Notes under the pieces: model-generated | Seen by the model: only the letters and a program-made list of their open reading frames with translations | What the model was told of the DNA's origin: nothing | Database searches by the model: none | Part shown: positions 1 through 6,304 of the stretch, in pieces | Layout: each line of letters starts with the position of its first letter | Position numbering within the stretch: the first letter of the stretch is position 1 | NCBI GenBank assembly: GCA_947651335.1 | Contig: CANSYV010000043.1 | Location: 1-8,847 of the forward strand | DNA from: an uncultured Lachnospiraceae bacterium | GTDB lineage: Bacteria > Bacillota > Clostridia > Lachnospirales > Lachnospiraceae | Reading direction: 5' to 3' | DNA: 8,847 bases | Program-made: the position numbers and the translations under genes

Positions 1-3
1 ATA

Positions 4-20
4 CAAAATATCGTCCTCCT
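4..20 (-). other. RBS and probable TTG start of a gene leaving the left edge
   Basis: On the minus strand an AGGAGG Shine-Dalgarno (plus 15-20) is followed after 8 bases by TTG at 6-4, the only usual start codon at proper spacing before the window ends. The gene therefore runs leftward out of the window with only two codons visible, so its product cannot be named. A promoter about 110 bases upstream (125-153) points the same way. Confidence 0.45.
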
Positions 21-124
21 TAGGAACAGCAAATAAAATAACTTTCTATTGCTATTTCTTTACATATCCCCAGAGCGTGGTCTTAAAAATGCTGGCGGGT
101 GTCAAAAAATTGTACAGTGTTTTT

Positions 125-153
125 ATTATAGCATTTTCACACAGTGATTGGAA
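125..153 (-). promoter_or_regulatory. Leftward promoter, extended -10
   Basis: Minus strand TTCCAA (plus 148-153), 17-base spacer, then a perfect TATAAT (125-130) preceded by TG one base upstream (TGC-TATAAT), which makes an extended -10 that tolerates the poor -35. Transcription would start near 118 and leave a leader of about 110 bases before the AGGAGG site at 15-20. Confidence 0.5.
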
Positions 154-304
154 TAAAAAAATGAATGTAACCATCCCTTATTTTTATGAAGTCTTTCTGG
201 AAGCGGCTGTATACCGATGGGGGTTCTCCAACAGTACTGCCGGCGCCATCGCAGCGCTTGTCCGCTTCTGTTACAAATGAATTGAGAAAATCCGGAGAAA
301 TGGA
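131..304. other. Intergenic stretch without a convincing gene
   Basis: No open frame here has both a start codon and a Shine-Dalgarno. One minus-strand frame is open without an ATG from just below 305 to a TGA at 139-137 and reads as plausible peptide (for example GEPPSVYSRFQKDFIKI), but its end runs up to the leftward promoter. It may be a gene remnant or a copy of a dispersed intergenic element. No RNA gene or clear terminator was recognised. Confidence 0.3.
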
Positions 305-333
305 TTGTCAAAGTCTGCCGGCAGGTGTATGAT
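305..333 (+). promoter_or_regulatory. Promoter of the ECF S-component gene
   Basis: TTGTCA (305-310), exactly 17 bases, then TATGAT (328-333). Each hexamer differs from the sigma-A consensus at one position. The predicted start near 339-341 gives an 87-90 base leader before the ATG at 428. Confidence 0.6.
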
Positions 334-338
334 ATATA

Positions 339-426
339 GCTGAAATGTAACTATTCAGCAGGGTTATAAATCCCATTGCCCAAAAGAGGATACCCCTGCT
401 GCTATACTTGAAAGGAAGTGGCTGAA
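339..426 (+). promoter_or_regulatory. Structured leader RNA with competing hairpins
   Basis: Three pairings can be drawn. GCTGAA (339-344) pairs with TTCAGC (354-359). CAGCAGGG (356-363) pairs with CCCTGCTG (394-401). TTCAGC can also pair with a second GCTGAA at 421-426, which lies directly before the ATG. These are mutually exclusive, as in a translational switch. The sequence does not match the conserved cores I know for TPP, cobalamin, THF, preQ1-I or preQ1-II riboswitches, so no ligand is proposed. It may simply be a hairpin-rich leader. Confidence 0.35.
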
Positions 427-427
427 A

Positions 428-943
428 ATGAAAAATACAAAAAAACTGGTGCTGGCGGCCCTGTTTGCGGCTCTGGCATGCGCGGCGACAATGTCAATCC
501 GGATACCTACCCCGGGAACCGGAGGATATATTCATCCTGGAGACGCAATCGTGATTCTGTCCGGAATCTTTCTGGGCCCTGTGTACGGCGGTCTTGCCGC
601 TGGCATTGGATCAGCTATGTCAGATCTGCTGGGCGGCTATTTTCTATATGTTCCTATAACATTTATCATTAAAGGCGCTGTGGGATTTCTGGCAGGAAAA
701 GCCTTTCATTTTGTAAAAACCAAAGGAATACCTGCCTGGGCAGGAGTTGCCGCGGGCGGAATCGCGGATATTGTGCTGGTAGTGTTTGGCTATGGAATCT
801 GTGAGATTGTTCTGTATGGAACTGCCGCCGCGCTGGGAAGTATGATTCCCAACCTGGCTCAGGGCATCGGCGGTCTTGTTCTGGCTCTTTTGCTGTATCC
901 AGTGTTGTCAGCAGTGCCGGACTTTGCCTGTATGGAGCTGTAG
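428..943 (+). CDS. ECF transporter S component (substrate-binding membrane subunit)
   Basis: A 171-residue, strongly hydrophobic protein with about six predicted membrane segments, the normal size of an energy-coupling factor S component. Such a subunit binds a vitamin or precursor in the membrane and is driven by shared EcfA/EcfA'/EcfT subunits, which are not encoded nearby, so this would be a group II solitary S component. Recognition rests on the N-terminal KKLVLAALFAAL helix, the loop PTPGTGGYIHPGDA (residues 27-40) and the following GIFLGPVYGGLAAGIGSAMSDLLGGY. That pattern resembles the DUF1393/HmpT-like branch (Pfam ECF-ribofla_trS) rather than BioY, ThiT, FolT or QueT. Hydroxymethylpyrimidine, a B6 vitamer or pantothenate are possible substrates; the sequence does not decide. 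The start is supported by AAAGGAAG at 411-418, nine bases before the ATG. It is a monocistronic unit between its own promoter and terminator. Confidence 0.85.
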   Translation: MKNTKKLVLAALFAALACAATMSIRIPTPGTGGYIHPGDAIVILSGIFLGPVYGGLAAGIGSAMSDLLGGYFLYVPITFIIKGAVGFLAGKAFHFVKTKGIPAWAGVAAGGIADIVLVVFGYGICEIVLYGTAAALGSMIPNLAQGIGGLVLALLLYPVLSAVPDFACMEL

Positions 944-956
944 AAAAATGTACTAG

Positions 957-1000
957 AAGCGTGTCTGAAAGATGATCGAAATGAACTTTCAGACACGCTT
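957..1000 (+). terminator. 15-bp perfect stem-loop after the transporter gene
   Basis: AAGCGTGTCTGAAAG (957-971) and its exact reverse complement (986-1000) enclose a 14-base loop, 13 bases after the stop codon. The T-run behind it is short on the plus strand (TTTGC). On the minus strand T-rich sequence comes only after about 8 bases, so the element may also serve the decayed minus-strand locus. Confidence 0.65.
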
Positions 1001-1015
1001 TGCAGCGTCAAGATA

Positions 1016-1442
1016 TTAATATTCCATTAAATCCTCCATTGCGCATCCAAAAAAATTTGCCAGATGGAACAGCTGCTGTGTCATAATACTTTTGATTTTT
1101 GAGAAATCAGACTCTAATTCAGATACCACTTCCACAGGAATCCCTGTGTGCCGGGACACTTCCCTTGCGTCTATTCCCAGATTCTTCATTCTCTGCTTCA
1201 TGGTGTGTTGGATACATGCAGAGTAAGTCCTCTATGGTAATGAACTGATAGATCCTTTTGAAGCTCATACAGCTGCGCCATTGATAATACGCCAATATCC
1301 AGCCACACCAGAACTCCGGTGACTTATCCAGAAAATATTCTTCCCCATTGATTCCGCAGATATTAAGCGCATAGTCCATCATATTCCCCATTGTGTACTG
1401 GGCATCTTCTAAATAATTATCACAATAAGCGCGGGTCTCCAT
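1016..1442 (-). pseudogene. Frameshifted helix-turn-helix regulator (antitoxin-like)
   Basis: Two overlapping minus-strand frames look like one broken gene. The first (ATG at 1442, to 1119) encodes METRAYCDNYLEDAQ... through DKSPEFWCGWILAYYQW and ends its recognisable part at LCMYPTHHEAE. The second (1201 to the TAA at 1016) encodes an XRE-like helix-turn-helix, GIDAREVSRHTGIPVEVV, ending FFGCAMEDLMEY. Intact relatives common in Lachnospiraceae, as I recall them, carry both parts in about 190 residues: an SPEYWxGWALAYYQW core, a YPTxHE motif, then the HTH domain. Here a one-base frame change follows YPTHHEAE, and roughly 45 residues before DKSPEF appear missing. GGGAAGGGAT lies about 8 bases before the ATG. 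Alternative: two short coupled genes, less likely because the first frame reads nonsense (RRKGSVPAHRDSCGSGI) after the shift. Confidence 0.6.
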
Positions 1443-1551
1443 CTTTTATCCCTTCCCTCATAATATCAATCATAAACAAATCATTATTGCCAGGATTCTT
1501 CCTTACATTTTTTAAATATTCCTCTCGAGCCGACCTGTCCCTGTATGCTAA
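1420..1551 (-). pseudogene. 3' remnant of the partner gene of the broken HTH gene
   Basis: A 43-codon open stretch between an in-frame TGA (1554-1552) and the TGA at 1422-1420 has no usable start near its beginning. It reads LAYRDRSAREEYLKNV, then NDLFMIDIMREGIKDGDPRLL at the end. The DLF-I-DI-REGIK-GDPRL tail resembles the C-terminal end of the small DUF3990-like proteins that precede HTH genes of this type; this is from memory and not verified. Its stop lies 23 bases inside the following gene, the tight overlap usual for such pairs. The 5' part is lost: the promoter at 1576-1604 ends only about 15 bases before the stretch. Confidence 0.45.
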
Positions 1552-1575
1552 TCATTTCAAAATTCTATAGCAATT

Positions 1576-1604
1576 ATTATAATTGTATCATATCACAAAG
1601 TCAA
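1576..1604 (-). promoter_or_regulatory. Consensus promoter of the decayed locus
   Basis: On the minus strand TTGACT (plus 1599-1604) is followed after 17 bases by a perfect TATAAT (1576-1581). Transcription would begin near 1569 and enter the remnant genes. The promoter is intact although both genes behind it are damaged. Confidence 0.6.
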
Positions 1605-1655
1605 CACGCAGCCCCGTCTTCAAACACACTCCAAGGAACTGTAGAAAAATCCCAT

Positions 1656-1699
1656 ATAATACTATTGACAAATCTATATTATATGATATATAGTATTAT
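1656..1699 (+). promoter_or_regulatory. padR operon promoter flanked by a 10-bp inverted repeat
   Basis: TTGACA at 1665-1670 is followed by an AT-rich -10 region: TATATA at 1687-1692 (16-base spacer) or TATAGT at 1689-1694 (18-base spacer). A perfect inverted repeat, ATAATACTAT (1656-1665) and ATAGTATTAT (1690-1699), touches both elements. An inner imperfect palindrome runs 1674-1693 (CTATAT...ATATAG). This placement fits an operator for the PadR protein encoded directly downstream, since family members commonly repress their own operon from dyad AT-rich sites. Confidence 0.55.
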
Positions 1700-1737
1700 T
1701 ATCAAAACAATAAACTGAAACACACAGGAGGGATCAT

Positions 1738-2061
1738 ATGGTATTTAACACAGGCGCTGCCCTGCTGGACGCCATTGTTCTGGCTGTGGTATCCAGAACA
1801 AAAGAAGGAACTTATGGATATAAAATCACCCAGGATGTGCGGCAGGCTATCAATATCTCCGAATCCACACTCTATCCGGTGCTCCGCCGTCTGCAGAAAG
1901 ACGACTGCCTGGAGGCGTATGATATGGAATTTCGCGGCAGAAACCGAAGATATTACAAAATTACAGAAAAAGGCGCCGCACAGCTGAACCTGTACCAATC
2001 TGAATGGAAGAAATATTCCAGCCGGATCACCAGTGTTCTGACCGGCAGCTATCATGTCTGA
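1738..2061 (+). CDS. PadR family transcriptional regulator
   Basis: A 107-residue winged helix-turn-helix protein of the short PadR subfamily. Visible landmarks are the N-terminal ALLDAIVLAVVS helix, TYGYKITQDV (about 25-34), the recognition helix ISESTLYPVLRRLQ (40-53) and the wing GRNRRYYKITEKGAAQL (67-83), then one C-terminal dimerisation helix. The start has AGGAGG at 1726-1731. The protein most likely represses its own operon through the inverted repeat upstream; PadR genes next to DUF1700 and DUF4097 genes are common in Firmicutes and are often linked to envelope stress or antimicrobial response. The inducing signal is not visible here. The stop is followed by the next gene's Shine-Dalgarno within 10 bases, so the genes are co-transcribed. 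Confidence 0.92.
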   Translation: MVFNTGAALLDAIVLAVVSRTKEGTYGYKITQDVRQAINISESTLYPVLRRLQKDDCLEAYDMEFRGRNRRYYKITEKGAAQLNLYQSEWKKYSSRITSVLTGSYHV

Positions 2062-2083
2062 AGAAAGAGGAGGGATCACAATT

Positions 2084-2860
2084 ATGAACAGGCAGGAATT
2101 TTTAAGACAGCTTGCACAGCTGCTGGAAGACATTCCAGAGGCAGAGCGCAGGGAAGCTCTGGAATATTACAATAACTATTTTGACGACGCAGGGCCTGAG
2201 AATGAGGCCCAGGTCATTCAGGAACTGGGCGGCGACCCGAAAAAAGCCGCCGCAAGCCTGAAAGCAGAATTTCAATCTGCGAAAACGTCACAGAAAAACT
2301 ATGGGGAATACTCCGAACAGGGCTTTCGCGACACCCGGATTCCCCACAACATGCAGACGCCCCGGCCCATGCCCGGCAGGGACAATGACCACACAGAAAA
2401 ACAAGACAAGGGCCATCGGGAATTTTTCAAAGACAGCAAGACCAAAAAGATTGTGATTATCATCCTGGCCCTGGCCGCGGCCTGCAGTATCGGGGTAGAA
2501 CTTCTGGGCGGTATCTTCGGGCTGGTGTTTGGACTGCTGGGAGGCATCTTCGGACTGGTATTCGGACTGCTGGCCGCTGTCTTCGGGCTGGCTGCCGGAC
2601 TGGCGGGCATTGCCATCGCAGCCATTGCCGGCGGCGCAGCCATGACAGCAGCGGGCCTGGTGGAATGTATCACCAACCCGGCTCTGGGTTTACTGATTAC
2701 AGGGCTGGGACTGATTATCCTGGCTGTGGGCATCTTACTGTTGATCTCGTTTCTATGGGTGGCCATCAAGATACTTCCCCGGCTGGCCCGCTGGTGCTGG
2801 AAACACCTGCTCAGGTTCTTTGACTGGTGCCAGGAAAAATGGAAAACTCTGAAGAAATAA
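2084..2860 (+). CDS. DUF1700 (HAAS) membrane protein
   Basis: A 258-residue protein with a cytoplasmic N-terminal HAAS/DUF1700 domain (1-63): MNRQEFLRQLAQLLEDIP, then ALEYYNNYFDDAG and VIQELGGDPKKAA. A polar linker (about 64-122) leads to a glycine-rich membrane region (123-230). That region holds three 11-residue repeats of the LGGIFGLVFGL type (about 141-173) and a last hydrophobic segment at about 201-228, ending in a basic, aromatic tail. The chosen ATG at 2084 has GAGGAGGGA just before it; an in-frame ATG at 2054 overlaps padR but lacks a good site. HAAS domains occur in PadR-controlled membrane proteins and are thought to act in signalling; the biochemical role is unknown. It is the middle gene of the operon, followed by the DUF4097 gene after 13 bases. 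Confidence 0.9.
   Translation: MNRQEFLRQLAQLLEDIPEAERREALEYYNNYFDDAGPENEAQVIQELGGDPKKAAASLKAEFQSAKTSQKNYGEYSEQGFRDTRIPHNMQTPRPMPGRDNDHTEKQDKGHREFFKDSKTKKIVIIILALAAACSIGVELLGGIFGLVFGLLGGIFGLVFGLLAAVFGLAAGLAGIAIAAIAGGAAMTAAGLVECITNPALGLLITGLGLIILAVGILLLISFLWVAIKILPRLARWCWKHLLRFFDWCQEKWKTLKK
2504..2602 (+). repeat. Three tandem 33-bp repeats inside the DUF1700 gene
   Basis: Units 2504-2536, 2537-2569 and 2570-2602 each begin CTGG and end GGACTG. Units 1 and 2 encode nearly the same 11 residues (LGGIFGLVFGL); unit 3 has diverged (LAAVFGLAAGL). The period keeps the frame and adds membrane-embedded glycine-zipper-like sequence. Confidence 0.8.
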
Positions 2861-2873
2861 GAAAGGAAAATAT

Positions 2874-3695
2874 ATGAAAACAATCGTAAAAATCGGTGTG
2901 ATATTATCAGTTCTCTTTTTTACCCTGGGCCTTGGCTCTGTTATCGCCTCCGTGGCCCTGGGCGCTACCTGGGGCCAATTTATCAACGCTGTGGACCAGG
3001 GGGAATTTTCCATCCCCTCCCATGGTATTTTCCACCGCTCAGAAAAAAGCACCCAGTCGGATACCGGCTCCCAGCGCCAGTATTACTACGATGTAGAATC
3101 CCTGGATGTGGAATTTAAAAGGGGCACACTGGAAGTGTCAGAAACGGATGAAGATGAAATTTATGTGGAAATCCTCTCCGACCCCGTCCATTCCATCCAG
3201 ACTTTCATGGACGGAGGCACGCTGAAAATAACCACAGATTTTCAGAAAGTCCGGGATGATGCCCGGGTGCGCATCTGCCTCCCGGAAGACGAATACTTCG
3301 ACGAGGCAGAGCTGGACATGGGCGCCGCTGCTGTCACAGTAGAAAATCTGGAGGCAGACGATCTAAAAGTAAAACTGGGTGCCGGCTCCCTGAGCTCTTC
3401 TGGAGAAATCCTGTCCGAAAAATCTGAATGGGAGATCGGCGTGGGTGAACTCAACCTGTCATACCTGGACTGCGAAGATACCAAAATCGACTGCGGCATG
3501 GGCACCGTATCTCTGGCTTTGTCATACAGCCAGGAGGACTATGACTGTGACATTACCTGCGGTGCCGGAGCTGTAACTGTGGGTAAGAACAGCTTTTCCA
3601 TGGGACACCACGAATACTCCGGCGACGACGCGGATTCAAAACTGCAGATTGAATGCGGCATGGGCACTGTGGATGTGGCATTTAACGAAGATTAG
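2874..3695 (+). CDS. DUF4097 family membrane-anchored beta-repeat protein
   Basis: A 273-residue protein with one N-terminal membrane segment (about 7-30, no lipobox cysteine) and a long extracellular or envelope-facing part, assuming the usual orientation. From about residue 73 it is all beta, with six short repeats near 149 (MGAAAVTV), 168 (LGAGSLSS), 189 (GVGELNLS), 207 (CGMGTVSL), 229 (CGAGAVTV) and 261 (CGMGTVDV). These match the DUF4097 putative adhesin/LiaF-like beta-solenoid pattern. The soluble part is very acidic. AAAGGA lies 6-11 bases before the ATG. As the last gene of the PadR operon it probably works with the DUF1700 protein at the membrane; no enzymatic motif is present and the molecular function is unknown. 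No terminator follows: the stop is 7 bases from the stop of the convergent helicase gene. Confidence 0.88.
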   Translation: MKTIVKIGVILSVLFFTLGLGSVIASVALGATWGQFINAVDQGEFSIPSHGIFHRSEKSTQSDTGSQRQYYYDVESLDVEFKRGTLEVSETDEDEIYVEILSDPVHSIQTFMDGGTLKITTDFQKVRDDARVRICLPEDEYFDEAELDMGAAAVTVENLEADDLKVKLGAGSLSSSGEILSEKSEWEIGVGELNLSYLDCEDTKIDCGMGTVSLALSYSQEDYDCDITCGAGAVTVGKNSFSMGHHEYSGDDADSKLQIECGMGTVDVAFNED

Positions 3696-3702
3696 ACTGT
3701 AT

Positions 3703-6096
3703 TCATCTGCTCCAGAAATCTTTCAGGTGCTGCTCCAGGGTCTCCTGGACGCACACCTGATAATCTGACCATTCCACAGGAAACAGCCGGCGGTACTCCC
3801 ACCCAAGGAACCTGTCATCCAGAAGCAGAATCACCCCTTGGTCCTGGGCCGTGCGGATCACCCGTCCTGCGGCCTGGAGCACTTTATTCATGCCCGGATA
3901 GCGGTAAGCATAGTCAAATCCCTTTTTGCCCCGGGCGTCATAATACTCTTTCAGTATCTCCCGCTCACAGCCAATCTGGGGAATCCCCGTGCCAACCACC
4001 ACAACGCCTATGAGGCTTTCCCCGATCAGATCAATCCCCTCAGAAAAGACTCCTCCCATGACGCAGAATCCCACAAGGCTTTCCTCCTGCTGCCCCTGCC
4101 GGAACATGTCCAGAAATTCTTCCCTCTCCCCCTCATCCATCCCTGACCTCTGACAGATACACCGGACAGACTGGCTCCCATACTGTTCCAGAAATTCCTG
4201 TAACACCTCCTGCTGCATCTGATAAGAGGGAAAAAACACCAGATAATTGCCGATTTTGGCAGAAGCTGTCTGGTAAATATATCCTGAAATCTTTTGGTAC
4301 TCCTCCTGTCCCCGCCTGGCATAACGGCTGCTCACATCCCGCCCGATGCACAGACACCTGTTTTTCTGGTCAAAAGGCGACTGCACATACACTGCATAGT
4401 CATCCTGCCTCCTGCTGAACAATGACCGGTAATAAGACATAGGGTAAAATGTGGCGGAAAAGAAAACCGCGCTGGCTCCTTTATCCAGATAATTCTGCAG
4501 ATTCCTGGAGGGATTCACACAGAAAAGTTTCATCCGGAAACCCGTTTCCTCATCCTGCTGTGTGTAGACCACATAATTCTCATCTACCAGCTCTGAGATA
4601 TTCAAAAAGTCCCGCATGACAAAATAAAAGTCCAGAAGCTCCTCCCTTTCTTCCCTTGTGAGCTCCACATCATCATTTTCCATCAGCGCTTCCACTTCCC
4701 CTGTGACATTCATCACCAGAGCAGGTATGCTCCCCGCGTTTTTCAGCACACGGTATGTGTCACATTCTTTCTCCATAGCCAGAAGCTGCCGGTTCAGTCT
4801 GCTCAGATGCCTCCCCAGCTTCCTGGAAAGAGAACGGAATTTCCTTCGGGCGGCCAGCACACGTTTTCTGCCCAGCTGCGCGCTGTACATGGTTCTTCCC
4901 CGCTCCACCAGATTATGAGCCTCGTCAATCAGAAAGATATAATCCCCTTTGGCATTGTCTCCGAAAAAGCGGCGCAGATGGGCATTGGGGTCAAATACAT
5001 AATTGTAGTCGCAGATAACAGCGTCCACCCACAGGGACAGGTCCAGACTCATCTCATAAGGACACACCTGCCATCTCTCTGCCTGATTTTCTATGGCCCT
5101 CCTGTCCAAAGCCTCCTCACTGGTCCACAATTCAAATACAGCGTCATTGACCCTGTCAAAATGTCCTTTGGCATAAGGACATTCGTCTGGATTGCATATG
5201 GCTTTTTCCATGGGGCAGATCTTCTCCCTGGCCGTCAAAACCACTGCCTGAAAAAGCAGCCCTTTTTGTCTCAGCAGGGAAACCGCCTCTTCCGCCACCA
5301 CACGTGCCACATTCTTCGCAGTCAGGTAGAAAAGCTTCTCTCCCCTGCCCTCACCCATGGCCCGGACAGCCGGAAACACAGCGGACATAGTCTTTCCCAC
5401 CCCGGTAGGCGCCTGGACAAACAGCTGTTTTCTCACTGTGATGCAGTGATACACCCCTTTCACAATATCCCGCTGCCCCGGCCGGTATGGAAATGGAAAC
5501 TCCAGCCCCTCCATAGACCCGTTCCTCCGGTTCAGCCACTGCACCTGATACTGGGCCCATTTCTGATAGTACGCCAGTATTCCCTGAAACCACTGCTTCA
5601 GCTCATCAGCAGCATACTCACTGCGGAAACGGCGGATTTGCTCTGTCTCCATATTACAATAAGTCATCTGTACGGCAATTTTGGGGCACTGATTAATCTG
5701 GGCATAGATGCAGGCATAACATTTCGCCTGTGCCAGATGCACCTCTTTGGGCTCCTGAATATAATTCACATCCAAAAAGACCCCTTTAATCTCATCAATC
5801 ACCGGTACAGATTCTTCTGAGCCAGACTTCTTTCTTCCCGCTATAATCCCATCCGCGCGCCCCTCCAGGCGAAGAACAAACTCATCATATTCCTGCTCCC
5901 ATACCAGAGGAACCTCAGCCTGATATTCTCCTCCCATCTGCCGCTGGATCTTCCGATGGATTCTGCCTCCCTTCTGCATGGCTTCTTTATCCGCCTGAGA
6001 ACTCCTCCTGCGGTCCAGGTCACCGCTTCGCAGCACGAATTCCACCAGATTACGCACAGATATCCTGATTACTCGTTTCTCCAAAACCGCCTCCAT
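3703..6096 (-). CDS. XPD/DinG-type ATP-dependent DNA helicase with N-terminal PD-(D/E)XK nuclease-like domain
   Basis: 797 residues from the ATG at 6096 (a TTG at 6105 would add three). The N-terminal domain has the PD-(D/E)XK nuclease pattern: H47, D82 in GRADG, E102 and K104 in DEIKG, Q123 and Y127 in QAKCY. A superfamily 2 helicase follows: Walker A APTGVGKT (229-236), four cysteines fitting the XPD/DinG iron-sulfur cluster (294, 301, 306, 345), DEAH (391-394), SAT (547-549), GVFSEGIDLIG (682-692) and QAAGRVIRT (741-749). All key residues are present, so both domains should be active. Helicases of this family unwind 5'-3' and act in repair or in resolving difficult structures; the fused nuclease suggests processing of DNA ends or flaps. 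No clear Shine-Dalgarno precedes either start. It follows the HPr-like gene by about 210 bases on the same strand and may be read through from upstream promoters. Confidence 0.88.
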   Translation of the reverse strand: MEAVLEKRVIRISVRNLVEFVLRSGDLDRRRSSQADKEAMQKGGRIHRKIQRQMGGEYQAEVPLVWEQEYDEFVLRLEGRADGIIAGRKKSGSEESVPVIDEIKGVFLDVNYIQEPKEVHLAQAKCYACIYAQINQCPKIAVQMTYCNMETEQIRRFRSEYAADELKQWFQGILAYYQKWAQYQVQWLNRRNGSMEGLEFPFPYRPGQRDIVKGVYHCITVRKQLFVQAPTGVGKTMSAVFPAVRAMGEGRGEKLFYLTAKNVARVVAEEAVSLLRQKGLLFQAVVLTAREKICPMEKAICNPDECPYAKGHFDRVNDAVFELWTSEEALDRRAIENQAERWQVCPYEMSLDLSLWVDAVICDYNYVFDPNAHLRRFFGDNAKGDYIFLIDEAHNLVERGRTMYSAQLGRKRVLAARRKFRSLSRKLGRHLSRLNRQLLAMEKECDTYRVLKNAGSIPALVMNVTGEVEALMENDDVELTREEREELLDFYFVMRDFLNISELVDENYVVYTQQDEETGFRMKLFCVNPSRNLQNYLDKGASAVFFSATFYPMSYYRSLFSRRQDDYAVYVQSPFDQKNRCLCIGRDVSSRYARRGQEEYQKISGYIYQTASAKIGNYLVFFPSYQMQQEVLQEFLEQYGSQSVRCICQRSGMDEGEREEFLDMFRQGQQEESLVGFCVMGGVFSEGIDLIGESLIGVVVVGTGIPQIGCEREILKEYYDARGKKGFDYAYRYPGMNKVLQAAGRVIRTAQDQGVILLLDDRFLGWEYRRLFPVEWSDYQVCVQETLEQHLKDFWSR

Positions 6097-6304
6097 AAAA
6101 TACAATTCTGCAAAGCAGGATTCTCCGCCTGCGGCGGGCTGCTGCCAGCCGCATCATTCCTATAGGACGAAAAACGCCCATCCCTTTTCTCCACACAGCA
6201 CTCCAAAGCTGTCTGCGCAATGACTGCAGACAAATCTCCGGATACACTATGACGAACAAACGGGACAGGCATTCTATATGACATAAATCCAACTGTATTC
6301 ACAA
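6097..6304. other. Gap between HPr-like and helicase genes
   Basis: About 200 bases. A minus-strand frame (GTG at 6302 to 6069, with peptide such as HSVSGDLSAVIAQTALECC) is open but has no Shine-Dalgarno, overlaps the helicase start and resembles no family I know. GC-rich short dyads occur near 6120-6155. No T-tracted terminator and no convincing promoter for the helicase were found. It may be a dispersed intergenic sequence. Confidence 0.3.

Noticed and set aside
100..105. TTGACA on the minus strand as a second leftward promoter
   Set aside because: No -10-like hexamer occurs 16-18 bases downstream; the sequence there is GACCAC.
305..427. TPP or other known vitamin riboswitch before the transporter gene
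   Set aside because: The CTGAGA and ACCCTTT-AACCTGA type TPP elements and the cobalamin and THF cores are missing, so only an unassigned leader structure is reported.
418..672. Plus-strand frame of 84 codons overlapping the transporter start
   Set aside because: Out-of-frame shadow of the ECF S-component gene; peptide is not membrane-like and has no family features.
2504..2602. Tandem 33-bp repeats as a CRISPR-like array
   Set aside because: The units are directly adjacent with no spacers and continue the reading frame of the DUF1700 gene.
4807..5820. Plus-strand open frame of 337 codons
   Set aside because: It lies wholly antisense to the helicase gene, which has all family motifs; the antisense peptide is rich in H, P, L and S and matches no family.
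6253..6266. CGAACAAACGGGAC as a possible SOS box before the helicase
   Set aside because: Only the left half fits; the right half should be GTTC/GTTT and reads GGGA, and no promoter surrounds it.
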